From: CAISIP01 sp038326025
GTDB lineage: Bacteria; Pseudomonadota; Gammaproteobacteria; Burkholderiales; Burkholderiaceae_C
DNA length: 64,000 nucleotides
NCBI GenBank assembly: GCA_038326025.1
Contig: JBBQJP010000003.1
Location: 67,462 to 131,461, forward strand
Direction of reading: 5' to 3'
This document shows, piece by piece, positions 8,444 to 18,312 of this stretch. The first letter of the stretch is position 1, and each line of letters begins with the position of its first letter. The translations under genes and the position numbers were made by a program. The notes under the pieces were generated by a model. It was not told the origin of the DNA. It worked only from the letters and a program-made list of their open reading frames with translations, and ran no database searches.

Positions 8444-10279
8444 ATGAGCATGCCTTCCACGACCTCCACCAAGAACATGGCCCAAACGCCGGGCACGGCC
8501 GCCGAGAGCCCCAAGTCGAGCAATTTCCTGCGCCAGATCATCGAATCGGATCTGGCATCCGGTGTCAATGCACAACGCAAATGGGCGGGTAGTCCTGGCG
8601 ATGGCGCCCACCATGACGCCGGACAAAGCGATCCGGCACGTATCCGCACCCGTTTCCCGCCCGAACCCAATGGCTACCTGCATATCGGCCACGCCAAGAG
8701 CATCTGCCTGAATTTTGGTCTGGCACAGGAATATGGCGGCGTGTGCCATCTGCGCTTTGACGACACCAATCCGGAAAAAGAAGACCAGGAGTTCGTCAAC
8801 GGCATCATCGATACCGTGCACTGGCTGGGATTCGACTGGAACGCCAACGGCACCAGCCACCTCTTCCACGCCAGTGACTATTTCGACTTCATGTACCGTG
8901 CGGCCGAATACCTGATCACCTCGGGCCATGCCTATGTGGACGAGCAAAGTGCCGAGGACATGCGCCAGAACCGGGGCGATTTTTCCCGGCCCGGCCTCGA
9001 CAGCCCGTTTCGCAATCGCAGTGCAGCCGAAAATCTGGCGCGTTTTCGCGAAATGCGAGACGCCCAACATCTGGACGGAACCATGGTGCTGCGCGCCAAG
9101 GTCGACATGGCCAGCCCCAACATCAACATGCGCGACCCGACCATCTACCGGATCCGACGCGCCGAACACCACAACACCGGCGACAAGTGGTGCATCTATC
9201 CGATGTACGCCTATGCCCATCCGATCGAGGACGCACTCGAACAGATCACGCACAGCATCTGCACACTGGAGTTCGAGGACCAGCGCCCCTGGTACGACTG
9301 GCTGCTGGAACGGCTGATCGAAGGTGGTCTGCTCACGGCACCGCCGCCGCGCCAATACGAGTTTGCGCGACTGAACGTGACCTATGTCATCACCAGCAAA
9401 CGCAAGCTCGCCGCGCTGGTGTACGACCACAAGGTGAATGGCTGGGACGACCCGCGCATGCCTACGCTCGTTGGCCTTCGCCGACGCGGTTACACACCCG
9501 AAAGCTTGCGCCTGCTGGCCGAACGTGCTGGCACCAGCAAGGCCGGTGGCTGGACTGAATACAGCACGCTCGAGGCTTGCCTGCGCGAGACACTGGAGAA
9601 CACCGCGGCACGGGCCATGGCCGTGCTCGACCCGATCCGGCTGGTCATCACCAACTGGGATGAGGTCATGGGCCTGGCAGCCACGGGCCACAGCAAGCAG
9701 GACGCCTGCAGCGCACCGGTGCATCCGTCCCAGCCAGAGATGGGCAGGCGCCACTTTTCGATGGGCAACGAGGTCTGGATCGAGCGTGGTGATTTCGAGG
9801 AAACCCCGCCCAAGGGCTTCTTCCGGCTGTATCCAGGTAACAAGGTGCGATTGAAATATGGCCACGTGATCGAGTGCATCGGTTGCACCAAGGATGCCGA
9901 TGGCCGGGTCCAGAATGTGCAAGCCAGGCTGATTCCCGATACCAAGAGCGGTACACCGGGATCGGATTCGGTCAAGGTCAAGGGCGTGATCACCTGGGTC
10001 GGCGTGGCCGACGGTGTTGCGGCCGAGGTGCGGCTGTACGAGCGATTGTTCAACGAGCCCCAGCCGGACGCCGGCGGACGCGACTTCCTGGCCAGCCTGA
10101 ATCCGAACAGCCTTCGCGTGGTCCAGGCCGTGGTGGAGCCCTCGTTGGCGCAGGCGCGCGCCGACGACAAGTTCCAGTTCGAGCGACACGGCTATTTTGT
10201 CGCGGACCGGGTCGATCACAGGGCTGGCAAGCCGGTGTTCAATCTGTCGGTGGGGCTCAAGGACAACTGGGCTAAATAG
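8444..10279 (+). CDS. glnS: Glutaminyl-tRNA synthetase
   Basis: Class I aminoacyl-tRNA synthetase that charges tRNA-Gln directly with glutamine in the cytosol. Visible are the HIGH motif within PNGYLHIGHAKS, the GlnRS/GluRS stretch RFDDTNPEKE, and the KMSKS equivalent in VITSKRKLA, followed by the anticodon-binding beta-barrels. At 611 residues it is longer than E. coli GlnRS (554). The extra includes an N-terminal extension of about 50 residues before FLRQIIESDLASG and a loop near residues 48-60. The initiating ATG at 8444 is followed by others (8450, 8477) that would only trim this extension. Confidence 0.97.
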   Translation: MSMPSTTSTKNMAQTPGTAAESPKSSNFLRQIIESDLASGVNAQRKWAGSPGDGAHHDAGQSDPARIRTRFPPEPNGYLHIGHAKSICLNFGLAQEYGGVCHLRFDDTNPEKEDQEFVNGIIDTVHWLGFDWNANGTSHLFHASDYFDFMYRAAEYLITSGHAYVDEQSAEDMRQNRGDFSRPGLDSPFRNRSAAENLARFREMRDAQHLDGTMVLRAKVDMASPNINMRDPTIYRIRRAEHHNTGDKWCIYPMYAYAHPIEDALEQITHSICTLEFEDQRPWYDWLLERLIEGGLLTAPPPRQYEFARLNVTYVITSKRKLAALVYDHKVNGWDDPRMPTLVGLRRRGYTPESLRLLAERAGTSKAGGWTEYSTLEACLRETLENTAARAMAVLDPIRLVITNWDEVMGLAATGHSKQDACSAPVHPSQPEMGRRHFSMGNEVWIERGDFEETPPKGFFRLYPGNKVRLKYGHVIECIGCTKDADGRVQNVQARLIPDTKSGTPGSDSVKVKGVITWVGVADGVAAEVRLYERLFNEPQPDAGGRDFLASLNPNSLRVVQAVVEPSLAQARADDKFQFERHGYFVADRVDHRAGKPVFNLSVGLKDNWAK

Positions 10280-10307
10280 GCCGGTGTCGTTATAGTGGGT
10301 TGGCAAG

Positions 10308-10326
10308 CCGCCAGACGGTCTGGCGG
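10308..10326. promoter_or_regulatory. Palindrome CCGCCAGACGGTCTGGCGG upstream of the EthD-like gene
   Basis: A perfect 9-bp inverted repeat around one central base sits in the 70-bp gap between glnS and the EthD-like gene. A TATAGT hexamer (10291-10296) lies 11 bp upstream, which would put the palindrome at the start of the transcript. There is no T-tract, so it is not a classical terminator. It could be an operator or a leader hairpin. Confidence 0.35.
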
Positions 10327-10349
10327 AGGCTCGACGGAGACACCACACC

Positions 10350-10658
10350 ATGGCGAAGCTTTATGCCATCTACCAGCAACCGGCAGATGCCGCAACATTC
10401 GATGCGTATTACTACGACAAGCATGTACCACTGGCCAAAAAGATTCCAGGGCTGCGCAGCTACGAGGTGACCCATGGCGACGTCATGGGCATGGGCGGCA
10501 AACATAGCGTGTACCTGATCGCTTCGCTGGAATTCGACTCGATGGCCGCCATCAGCGCCGCCCTGGCCACGGAGCAAGGCCAGGCCACGGCAGCCGATCT
10601 GGCCAATTTCGCGCAGGCCGGCGTCGAGATCATGATGGCCGAGACCAGCACGATTTAG
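10350..10658 (+). CDS. EthD family (dimeric alpha/beta barrel) protein
   Basis: 102-residue protein with the EthD/REDY-like pattern: MAKLYAIYQQPADAATFDAY, then YYDKHVPLAKKIPGLRSYEV and a C-terminal VEIMMAE strand, as in ferredoxin-like dimeric barrels. The YYDKHVPLA.K.PG signature is characteristic of EthD-domain proteins often annotated as 'EthD family reductase'. These are associated with catabolic oxygenases in some species, but a catalytic role is unproven. No degradation genes surround it here. The start ATG 10350 follows a GACGGAGAC Shine-Dalgarno. Confidence 0.8.
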   Translation: MAKLYAIYQQPADAATFDAYYYDKHVPLAKKIPGLRSYEVTHGDVMGMGGKHSVYLIASLEFDSMAAISAALATEQGQATAADLANFAQAGVEIMMAETSTI

Positions 10659-10923
10659 CACCCTTGGGTAGCGCAGGGGCACGAAGCATGGCGGATCGGC
10701 GCAGGGGTCCTCACGACGCCTTGACTACCTGGCCTGACGGCTTCGCCTCGACGCGCGCCGCGCTGTGCGAGGCAGGCCAATAGGCACGCCACTCTAGGAA
10801 AAGCCGCCGTTCTAGGGTGCCGTCACCACACTCGATCGGGACAATGGCGCCATCTCACGGATTACCGCAATCGCGGCAGTTCGTGAATCGATTTCTACAT
10901 TCACATTCCCACAAGGAGCACTC

Positions 10924-11523
10924 ATGAGCGCCAAGAACCTGTCCACCATTACCAACGAGCTGATCGAGTCCTACGGCAAAACCGCCCGCAACATCATCCA
11001 CGTCTACCGCATGGGCAACCAGCGGGTGGCCCGCTATGTCGACCAACGCTGGGAGAAGGCACTGGCGCAATCGGCGTCCGAACTGCGCAGCGAAGTGCGC
11101 AAGAACGCCCTGACCGCGCAAAAGACCGTCAACGGCCTGTACCTCAAGGGCATCACGATCAGTTCGAATGGTGCCGATGGCATCGTTGGAAAATTTGTCG
11201 AAATCGCCGGTAAAGGCGTGCAGCAAGTCGCGGCCAATGCCAACCGTTTCGAAGAACGTACCGGTTTGATGGCGCTGGACAACCTGGCCAAGGTCGCCAA
11301 ACCAGCAGCCAGCGTCGTCAGCCATCTGGCAGACAAACTGGAACTGCGCACCAGCCAGCTCGCAAGCCGGGTTGCAGGCCACCAGGCGGGCGTCAAAGTG
11401 GCAGCGCTCAAGCGCGTCACCCCACGAAGCAAGGTCTCGACGACCAAGGGCAAGGCCAAGGCCAAGGCAGTTGCCCGTAAAGCGACGACCACTACGCGCC
11501 GTACCGCGCGCAAGGCAGCCTGA
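10924..11523 (+). CDS. Phasin-like protein with Lys/Ala-rich histone-like tail
   Basis: 199-residue protein in two parts. Residues 1-150 are amphipathic helices without transmembrane segments, resembling phasins that coat polyhydroxyalkanoate granules (recurring Lys/Asn/Ala heptad pattern, for example KNALTAQKTVNGLYLKGI). Residues about 155-199 are Lys/Arg/Ala/Thr-rich with KAKAKAVARKA and TRRTARKAA runs, as in histone H1-like/AlgP or PhaM tails that bind DNA. The start ATG 10924 follows AAGGAG at 10913-10918. The combination suggests a granule- or nucleoid-associated protein, possibly tethering granules to DNA as PhaM does in Cupriavidus; this is inference. No pha synthase lies in the window. 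Confidence 0.65.
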   Translation: MSAKNLSTITNELIESYGKTARNIIHVYRMGNQRVARYVDQRWEKALAQSASELRSEVRKNALTAQKTVNGLYLKGITISSNGADGIVGKFVEIAGKGVQQVAANANRFEERTGLMALDNLAKVAKPAASVVSHLADKLELRTSQLASRVAGHQAGVKVAALKRVTPRSKVSTTKGKAKAKAVARKATTTTRRTARKAA

Positions 11524-11537
11524 TCTGCTTTTCCCAC

Positions 11538-11558
11538 CGCCAGGGTGACTCCCTGGCG
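11538..11558 (+). terminator. Stem-loop after the phasin-like gene
   Basis: CGCCAGGG and CCCTGGCG pair around a 5-base loop, 15 bp downstream of the phasin stop. An outer CCACC/GGTGG (11534-11538 with 11564-11568) can extend the structure with a bulge. No T-tract follows, so it may be a processing or mRNA-stabilising hairpin rather than a true intrinsic terminator. Confidence 0.4.
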
Positions 11559-11601
11559 ACATCGGTGGTGGGCGCCGGCCAGGGCAAGGGGAAATGATGC
11601 G

Positions 11602-12465
11602 ATGATTCGGACCCGGAGTCCGATCATGCTGCAAACCCCCGAACTTTTCCGTCCCCTGCTCGTTGCGCAGGAGCACCCCACCCCGATCAATCTGGTCTTT
11701 TGCGGCGACATGCTGCTGGTGCGTGAGTCCGATCTGGACCCGCATCTGGATCTGAATCTGCACGCACTGCCGCCAACCTCACAGTTCATTCCGGTGGGTG
11801 TCCTGGGCGAGCGCTACTTTCGTGTCACCTGGGTCACACCCGGGAGCGATGCCTGGCCCGGACACACGTTCCGCAAGTTGCGCTCGCTGTTCGGCGCGCT
11901 GGACGAGGCCTTGCTGGCGATTGCCGGTCGCGCATTCCAGATTGTCGAGTGGGCACGCACCCATCGTTTTTGTGGTGCCTGCGGTGCGCCGACGCAACTC
12001 ATTGCCGGCGAGCGCTGCATGCGGTGTATCGCCTGCCAACACATGGCCTACCCGCGCATTTCGCCGGCCATGATGGTATTGATCCAGCGTGGTGATGCCA
12101 TTTTGCTGGCGCGCCACCTGAACTCTCCGTCCGGATATTTCACGGCACTGGCCGGTTTTCTCGAAGCCGGCGAGTCGATTGAAGACGCGATCCATCGCGA
12201 AGTACAGGAAGAAGTGGGTCTGCGGGTGCGTGACCTTACCTACTTCGGCAGCCAGCCTTGGCCGTTTCCGCATTCGCTGATGATCGCGTTTACGGCGCAG
12301 TATGTCAGCGGCGACATCGTGGTCGACGGCTCGGAAATCGCCGAGGCGCGTTGGTTCGGCCCGCAAGACCCGCTGCCACCCACGCCGCCGCTGGGACTGT
12401 CCATCGCCGGCCATCTGATCCATGCCCACCTTCCGCACCCGGACAACGCGGCCGCCGCTGCCTGA
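11602..12465 (+). CDS. nudC: NADH pyrophosphatase (NAD-capped RNA hydrolase)
   Basis: Nudix hydrolase that cleaves NAD(H) and the NAD cap of RNAs. The zinc ribbon is FCGACG..CMRCIAC, and the Nudix box GFLEAGESIEDAIHREVQEE VGL fits GX5EX7REUXEEXGU. The NudC-specific motif SQPWPFPHS follows. The length of 287 residues is slightly above E. coli NudC (257). I use ATG 11602 (MIRTRSP) because GGGG lies nine bases upstream; an upstream start at 11545 would place the hairpin after the phasin gene inside the coding region. The gene is convergent with the liv operon. Confidence 0.94.
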   Translation: MIRTRSPIMLQTPELFRPLLVAQEHPTPINLVFCGDMLLVRESDLDPHLDLNLHALPPTSQFIPVGVLGERYFRVTWVTPGSDAWPGHTFRKLRSLFGALDEALLAIAGRAFQIVEWARTHRFCGACGAPTQLIAGERCMRCIACQHMAYPRISPAMMVLIQRGDAILLARHLNSPSGYFTALAGFLEAGESIEDAIHREVQEEVGLRVRDLTYFGSQPWPFPHSLMIAFTAQYVSGDIVVDGSEIAEARWFGPQDPLPPTPPLGLSIAGHLIHAHLPHPDNAAAAA

Positions 12466-12545
12466 TTGCTGCAACCGGACGATCGCTCGCGCGGAAATTC
12501 ACGACAGGCGGCATCAAGCACCGCATCGTCGGTCGGGACTAAAGA

Positions 12546-13262
<717 letters not shown>

Positions 13263-13263
13263 G

Positions 13264-14034
13264 TCAGTGTCCCCCCGTTCCGAGATAGGCTTCGATGACC
13301 TTCTCGTCCTTCTGCACTTCCGCGGGCCGGCCCTCCGCGATCTGTTTGCCGTAATCGAGCACGGTCACGCGGTCGCACAGACCCATGACCAGCTTGACGT
13401 CGTGTTCGATCAACAAGATGGTGCGCTTGTCGTTGCGGATCTGGTCGATCAGCTCGCGCAATTGAACTTTTTCCGTCGCGTTCATGCCGGCAGCCGGCTC
13501 GTCCAGTGCGATGAGTTGCGGATCGGTCGCCAACGCGCGCGCGATCTCCAATCTGCGCTGGTCGCCATAACTGAGCGTGCGTGCCTTGTAGTCGGCCAGC
13601 TTGCCAATGCCGACGTATTCAAGCAGTTCCTGCGCTCGCTCTGCGATTTCTTTCTCTTCCTTGCGAAAACTCGCGGTACGAAACATCGCGCCGATCATGC
13701 CCGAGTGGGTCCGGATGTGGCGCCCCACCATGACGTTTTCCAGTGCCGTCATTTCTGCAAACAGTCGGATGTTCTGGAACGTACGTGCGATACCGGCCTT
13801 GGCCACCTCATGCACTGCCGACGGTTTGTACGGTTTGCCGGCCAGTTCGAACGTGCCGCTGTCAGGCGTGTACAGGCCGGTAATCACATTGAAGAACGTG
13901 GTCTTGCCCGCCCCGTTGGGGCCGATCAAGCCGTAGACCTGACCACGGGTGATCGTGATGCCCACATCACTGAGTGCCTGCAGGCCACCAAATCGCTTGG
14001 AAATGCCTGCGACCTTGAAAATCGTGTCTGTCAT
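13264..14034 (-). CDS. livG: Branched-chain amino acid ABC transporter ATP-binding protein LivG
   Basis: Second ATPase of the importer. Walker A is GPNGAGKTT, and the LivG-specific region ARTFQNIRLFAEMTALENVMVG is intact. A signature-like SYGDQRRLEIARALATDP, Walker B LIALDEPAAGMN, H-loop IEHD and the C-terminal YLGTGG ending complete it. At 256 residues it is the standard length. It follows livM by 10 bp and precedes livF with one base between. Confidence 0.95.
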   Translation of the reverse strand: MTDTIFKVAGISKRFGGLQALSDVGITITRGQVYGLIGPNGAGKTTFFNVITGLYTPDSGTFELAGKPYKPSAVHEVAKAGIARTFQNIRLFAEMTALENVMVGRHIRTHSGMIGAMFRTASFRKEEKEIAERAQELLEYVGIGKLADYKARTLSYGDQRRLEIARALATDPQLIALDEPAAGMNATEKVQLRELIDQIRNDKRTILLIEHDVKLVMGLCDRVTVLDYGKQIAEGRPAEVQKDEKVIEAYLGTGGH

Positions 14035-14044
14035 TGCATTGCCC

Positions 14045-15124
14045 TTAATTGTTCGCCTGCAGCGACTTGCCGTGGTCAGGGCTGGGCCACAATCCGCGCG
14101 GACGCATCAACATGATGGTGATCATCGCCAGGGCAATCAGCAATTGGCGCAGGATGGATGCGTCGAGTCGACCACCGGTGAATGCCTGCAGCGGACTGGC
14201 CACATAACGCAACACTTCTGGCAGGGCCGCCAGCAGGACCGCGCCGAGCACGACACCAGGCAAGTGGCCGAGCCCGCCAAGCACCACCATCGATACGATC
14301 ATCACCGACTCCATCAGCGTGAACGACTCGGGCGAGACGAAGCCCTGGAACGATGCAAACAACGCGCCACTGACGCCGCCAAACGAGGCGCCCATGCCAA
14401 ACGCGAGCAATTTCAGGTTGCGGGTATTGATGCCCATGGCCTTGGCCGCGGTCTCATCTTCGCGGATCGCCATCCAGGCCCGGCCCACACGGGACAAGGC
14501 CAGCCGATGGCTCAAAATGATGCTGAGAACGACCAGGCTCAGGAACAGGTAGTAGTACATCGTCACCGATGACAACTCGTAACTGCCGATCATCAGCGGC
14601 TGCGCCAGGTCAACACCAAAAATCCGGAACGCATCGATGCCGCTGATGCCCTTGGGACCATTGGTAATGTTCACCGGATGGTCCAGATTGTTCAGGAACA
14701 CACGAATGATTTCGCCGAAACCCAACGTCACGATCGCCAGGTAGTCGCCGCGCAGCTTCAAGGTAGGCGCACCGAGCAGCATGCCGAAGAATGCCGCCAC
14801 CCCGGCGGCCAGCGGAATCACCACCAGGATCGGCACATGGACGCCATTCGGATACAAGGCTCCGATCCATGCGAAGGTCTGCGACAGATGCGGCGAGGCC
14901 AGCAAGGCATAAAGGTAGGCCCCCACGGCAAAAAACGCCACGTAACCGAGGTCAAGCAAACCGGCGTAACCAACGACGATGTTCAGACCGATGGCCAGCA
15001 GCACGTACAGCAGCGCGGTGTCCGCAATGCGCACCCAGGCGTTGCCGAAGATGCCCAGCACCAAGGGCAAACCGATCAGCGCCACGCCAGCCAGGAAATA
15101 CAGGATCCACTTGTTGAATTTCAT
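14045..15124 (-). CDS. livM: Branched-chain amino acid ABC transporter permease LivM
   Basis: Inner-membrane permease with about eight to nine hydrophobic helices (FLAGVALIGLPLVLGIFG, LLYVLLAIGLNIVVGYAGLLDLGYVAFFAVGAYLY and others) and the LivM cytoplasmic loop containing RAWMAIREDETAAKAMGINT that contacts the ATPase. The start at 15124 (MKFNKWILYF) is preceded by GAGGAG six bases upstream; a frame opening 12 codons earlier would run into livH. 359 residues. Third-listed partner of livH, livG and livF. Confidence 0.95.
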   Translation of the reverse strand: MKFNKWILYFLAGVALIGLPLVLGIFGNAWVRIADTALLYVLLAIGLNIVVGYAGLLDLGYVAFFAVGAYLYALLASPHLSQTFAWIGALYPNGVHVPILVVIPLAAGVAAFFGMLLGAPTLKLRGDYLAIVTLGFGEIIRVFLNNLDHPVNITNGPKGISGIDAFRIFGVDLAQPLMIGSYELSSVTMYYYLFLSLVVLSIILSHRLALSRVGRAWMAIREDETAAKAMGINTRNLKLLAFGMGASFGGVSGALFASFQGFVSPESFTLMESVMIVSMVVLGGLGHLPGVVLGAVLLAALPEVLRYVASPLQAFTGGRLDASILRQLLIALAMITIMLMRPRGLWPSPDHGKSLQANN

Positions 15125-15134
15125 CTTGTACTCC

Positions 15135-16064
15135 TCAGGCTCGATCTGCGACGCGTTCACCCAGCAGACCAGACGGCCGCAAGGTCAGGATCACGATCAG
15201 CACCACGAAGGCAAAAATTTCAGAGTAGTGACTACCCAGAACGCCGCCGGTCAGGACACCGATATAACCGGATCCCAGCGCCTCGATCACTCCCAGCAGC
15301 ACACCACCGACGACCGCCCCTGCCAGGTTGCCGATACCGCCAAACACCGCAGCCGTGAAGGCCTTGAGCCCGGGCAGGAAGCCCATCGCGTGTTGCACCG
15401 TACCGTATTTCATGCCCAGCATGATGCCGGCGATCGCCGCCAGCACGGCGCCGATCACAAAGGTGGCTGAGATCACCACATCGGGCTTGACACCCATCAG
15501 ACCGGCCACCCGCGGGTTCTCTGCCGTGGCACGCATTGCGCGGCCAAGTGAGGTGTAGTTGACGAGCCAGACGAGTGCCACCAGCAGCACGACGGTGAGC
15601 GACAGGATCAGCAGGTCGGTCGGCGATATCACCGCACCACCGATCTCGTACGGCGTTACCGGCAACAGGCTCGGGAACGGTTTGGGATTGGGCTTCCAGA
15701 TGATCATGGCCACCGTCTGCAGCAGCAACGACATGCCGATGGCGGTGATCAGCGGCGCGAGACGCGGCGAATTACGCAGCGGTCGGTAGGCTACCTTCTC
15801 GATCGTGAAGTTCAGTAGCGCTGCCAGCGTACATGCCACCGTGGCGGCGATGATCAGCACCAGCCAGCCCGGCATGCCAGGGAATGCGGGTTGCAACAGG
15901 CCCGCCACTGTCCAGGCGATCAACGCACCGAACATGAGTACTTCACCGTGGGCAAAATTGATTAGCTGGATGATGCCGTACACCATCGTGTATCCCAGTG
16001 CGACCAGCGCATACACGCTGCCCAGCACCAGGCCATTGATCATCTGCTGGAGAAAAATGTCCAT
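15135..16064 (-). CDS. livH: Branched-chain amino acid ABC transporter permease LivH
   Basis: First gene of the operon and partner permease of LivM. It has the LivH N-terminus MDIFLQQMINGLVLGSVYAL, then ALGYTMVYGIIQLINFAHGE, and the ATPase-contact loop LGRAMRATAENPRVAGLMGVKPD. 309 residues, eight predicted helices. A periplasmic binding protein (LivJ/K) would be expected but is not adjacent: the next gene upstream is rarA, after a 237-bp gap that probably contains the operon promoter, though I cannot pick out convincing -35/-10 boxes. Confidence 0.95.
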   Translation of the reverse strand: MDIFLQQMINGLVLGSVYALVALGYTMVYGIIQLINFAHGEVLMFGALIAWTVAGLLQPAFPGMPGWLVLIIAATVACTLAALLNFTIEKVAYRPLRNSPRLAPLITAIGMSLLLQTVAMIIWKPNPKPFPSLLPVTPYEIGGAVISPTDLLILSLTVVLLVALVWLVNYTSLGRAMRATAENPRVAGLMGVKPDVVISATFVIGAVLAAIAGIMLGMKYGTVQHAMGFLPGLKAFTAAVFGGIGNLAGAVVGGVLLGVIEALGSGYIGVLTGGVLGSHYSEIFAFVVLIVILTLRPSGLLGERVADRA

Positions 16065-16301
16065 GAATGGATGCTCCGGTGTTTTTGAAGTTATGTCGTG
16101 GTTGAAGATCGCGCTTGTGGCGCCACGTTCACCTCAGCAAGAACCGAACCAATAGGAGGGGCGATTCCAAAGGTATCCCGACCGCGACCATTCTACTGAC
16201 GCTATCCGCCCCGAAAGCAGCCCGGCCGACCGGGTTTACCCTTGCGCAGACCGCGGTAGATTAACAGCCAAACGACATTTGAACCGCACGAGAATGACCG
16301 G

Positions 16302-17606
16302 TCAGCGTTTGCGTGCGACCTCGTCGAGCTGGCGCAAATGCGCCAGTTTGTCCGCTATGCGCGACTCGATACCGCGCGGCACGGGCCGGTACCACAGGGG
16401 CTCGGCCATGCCCTGCGGCAGATAAGTGACACCTGCCGCATAGGCCTCGGGTTCATCATGCGCATAGCGGTATTCGCTGCCATGGCCCAACTCCTTCATC
16501 AGCGCGGTCGGTGCGTTGCGCAGATGCACTGGCACCTCGCGCGACTTGTCCTTCTTGATGAAGGCGCGCGCCTGGTTGTAAGCCATATAACCGGCGTTGC
16601 TCTTGGGCGCCACCGACAGGTAGATCACGGCCTGGGCCAGCGCCAGTTCACCCTCTGGCGACCCCAGGCGTTCGAACGTGGCGGCTGCGTCATTGGCGAT
16701 CTGCAGTGCACGGGGGTCGGCCAGGCCGATGTCTTCCCACGCCATGCGCACGATACGCCGCGACAGGTACCGCGCATCCGCACCACCATCGAGCATGCGA
16801 CAGAACCAATACAGGGCCGCGTCAGGACTGGAGCCTCGCACCGATTTGTGCAAGGCCGAAATCTGATCGTAGAAGTTGTCTCCACCCTTGTCGAAGCGAC
16901 GCGCATTGAGCGTGAGGGCTTTTTCCAGGAACGCCCCGTCGACCCGTTCCACGCCACTGGCCCGCGCCGCAGTGTCGGTCTGTTCAAGCAGGTTCAACAG
17001 GCGCCTGGCATCACCATCGGCGTATCCGACCAGGGTGTACATGGCGGCATCATCAAGTTGCAGATTTGGCAATTGCTCGGCCAAAGCACGTTGCGCCAAT
17101 TGCACCAATTCGTCTTCGGTCAGCCCCTGCAGCACATACACCTGGGCCCGTGACAGCAGCGCCGAGTTGACTTCAAAAGACGGGTTCTCTGTGGTGGCCC
17201 CGATGAAGGTAACCAGACCAGACTCGACAAATGGCAACAGGCCATCCTGCTGGCTCTTGTTAAAGCGATGAATCTCGTCGACGAACAGGATGGTCTTGCG
17301 ACCCTGCGCCAGGTTGTGCTCCGCCTGCTCCATTGCGGCGCGGATTTCCTTGACGCCCGAAAACACCGCTGACAAAGCAATGAACGCGTAGCCAAAGGAA
17401 CTGGCCGTCAAGCGCGCCAATGTGGTCTTGCCGACACCGGGTGGCCCCCACAGAATCATCGAATGGGGTTTGCCGGACTCGAATGCCAGCCGCAAGGGCC
17501 GGCCTTCACCAATCAAATGCGACTGGCCGATCACCTTATCAAGCGAGTCGGGGCGCAAGGTCTCGGCCAATGGGGCCGACGGAGCGGACTGGAACAGTTC
17601 AGCCAT
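16302..17606 (-). CDS. rarA: Replication-associated recombination protein A (RarA/MgsA ATPase)
   Basis: AAA+ clamp-loader-like ATPase acting at stalled replication forks. Walker A GPPGVGKTT, the RarA hallmark VDEIHRFNKSQQDGLLP (Walker B region) and sensor-1 FIGATTENPSF, then the C-terminal tetramerisation domain with IRMAWEDIGLADP and YLSVAPKSNAGYMAYN. I take the ATG at 17606 (MAELFQSAP, 434 residues); a GTG at 17621 adds five residues. It lies 55 bp downstream of lolA on the same strand, a common order in Comamonadaceae (ftsK, lolA, rarA). Confidence 0.96.
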   Translation of the reverse strand: MAELFQSAPSAPLAETLRPDSLDKVIGQSHLIGEGRPLRLAFESGKPHSMILWGPPGVGKTTLARLTASSFGYAFIALSAVFSGVKEIRAAMEQAEHNLAQGRKTILFVDEIHRFNKSQQDGLLPFVESGLVTFIGATTENPSFEVNSALLSRAQVYVLQGLTEDELVQLAQRALAEQLPNLQLDDAAMYTLVGYADGDARRLLNLLEQTDTAARASGVERVDGAFLEKALTLNARRFDKGGDNFYDQISALHKSVRGSSPDAALYWFCRMLDGGADARYLSRRIVRMAWEDIGLADPRALQIANDAAATFERLGSPEGELALAQAVIYLSVAPKSNAGYMAYNQARAFIKKDKSREVPVHLRNAPTALMKELGHGSEYRYAHDEPEAYAAGVTYLPQGMAEPLWYRPVPRGIESRIADKLAHLRQLDEVARKR

Positions 17607-17661
17607 GCAGATATGCGGCACATGGGCCGCGCAGCGGATGGCAGTTCACATCAAGTCCCAC

Positions 17662-18312
17662 TCATTGGCGAATCACATCGGCACCAGCCGGCGGCTTGAA
17701 CTGGAACTGATCGGCGGCCAGTGCGGGATTCACGTCAACTTGCGCAAAACGCAATTCCGAGCGCTGACCGAAGCTGTCAAGAATGTCGAGTGCTGCCAGC
17801 GTGGGCGCGCCATCGGCCACGCGAAAGCCGACGCGCACCGACTGAAGCTGACCGTCCTTGGCCTTGGGTGTGGCCAGTACCCACTGTAGACCGTCCTTGT
17901 CTGGCTCACCCTTGAGCACATAGGCGTTGCGCAATGAAGTCAGATCCGGCGCTGAGGCAATCAGCGCAGCCGGCGTGGATCCCAGGACCTGCGCCTGCTT
18001 GCGCGCTGTGGCCTGATTCAGATCGGCGTCAAACATCCACAAGGTGTTTCCATCGGCGACGATGGTCTGCAAAAACGGCTTGCGGTATTCGAAACGAAAA
18101 CGGTCCGGGCGCGAAAAGGAAAAACTGCCGCTGGATGTACGGGTCCGGGCAACCTCGCCGGCGCGGGTGGGCGCCGACACCACCTGGGTGAATTCGGCCC
18201 GGCCGGATTTCACCTCCTTGACGAAACGCTCCAGGCTGTCCAGGCCGTCGGCCGACACCAACGTGTTGCCCAACGACAGGACTACGCCCGCAACAAATAT
18301 GTGCAACTTCAT
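17662..18312 (-). CDS. lolA: Outer-membrane lipoprotein carrier protein LolA
   Basis: Periplasmic chaperone carrying lipoproteins from LolCDE to LolB. A signal peptide (MKLHIFVAGVVLSLGNTLVSA) precedes the mature half-barrel, with SLERFVKEVKSGRAEFTQVV, then SGSFSFSRPDRFRFEYRKPF and the IVADGNTLWMFDADLNQ strand typical of LolA. 216 residues. Its ATG overlaps the ftsK stop (ATGA, 18309-18312), so translation is coupled. A LolD/LolC-type transporter is encoded at 54496-56416 in this window. Confidence 0.95.
   Translation of the reverse strand: MKLHIFVAGVVLSLGNTLVSADGLDSLERFVKEVKSGRAEFTQVVSAPTRAGEVARTRTSSGSFSFSRPDRFRFEYRKPFLQTIVADGNTLWMFDADLNQATARKQAQVLGSTPAALIASAPDLTSLRNAYVLKGEPDKDGLQWVLATPKAKDGQLQSVRVGFRVADGAPTLAALDILDSFGQRSELRFAQVDVNPALAADQFQFKPPAGADVIRQ

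Noticed and set aside
8045..10351. A 768-codon open frame antisense to glnS
   Set aside because: It mirrors the glnS coding frame in a GC-rich genome and its translation shows no conserved domains.
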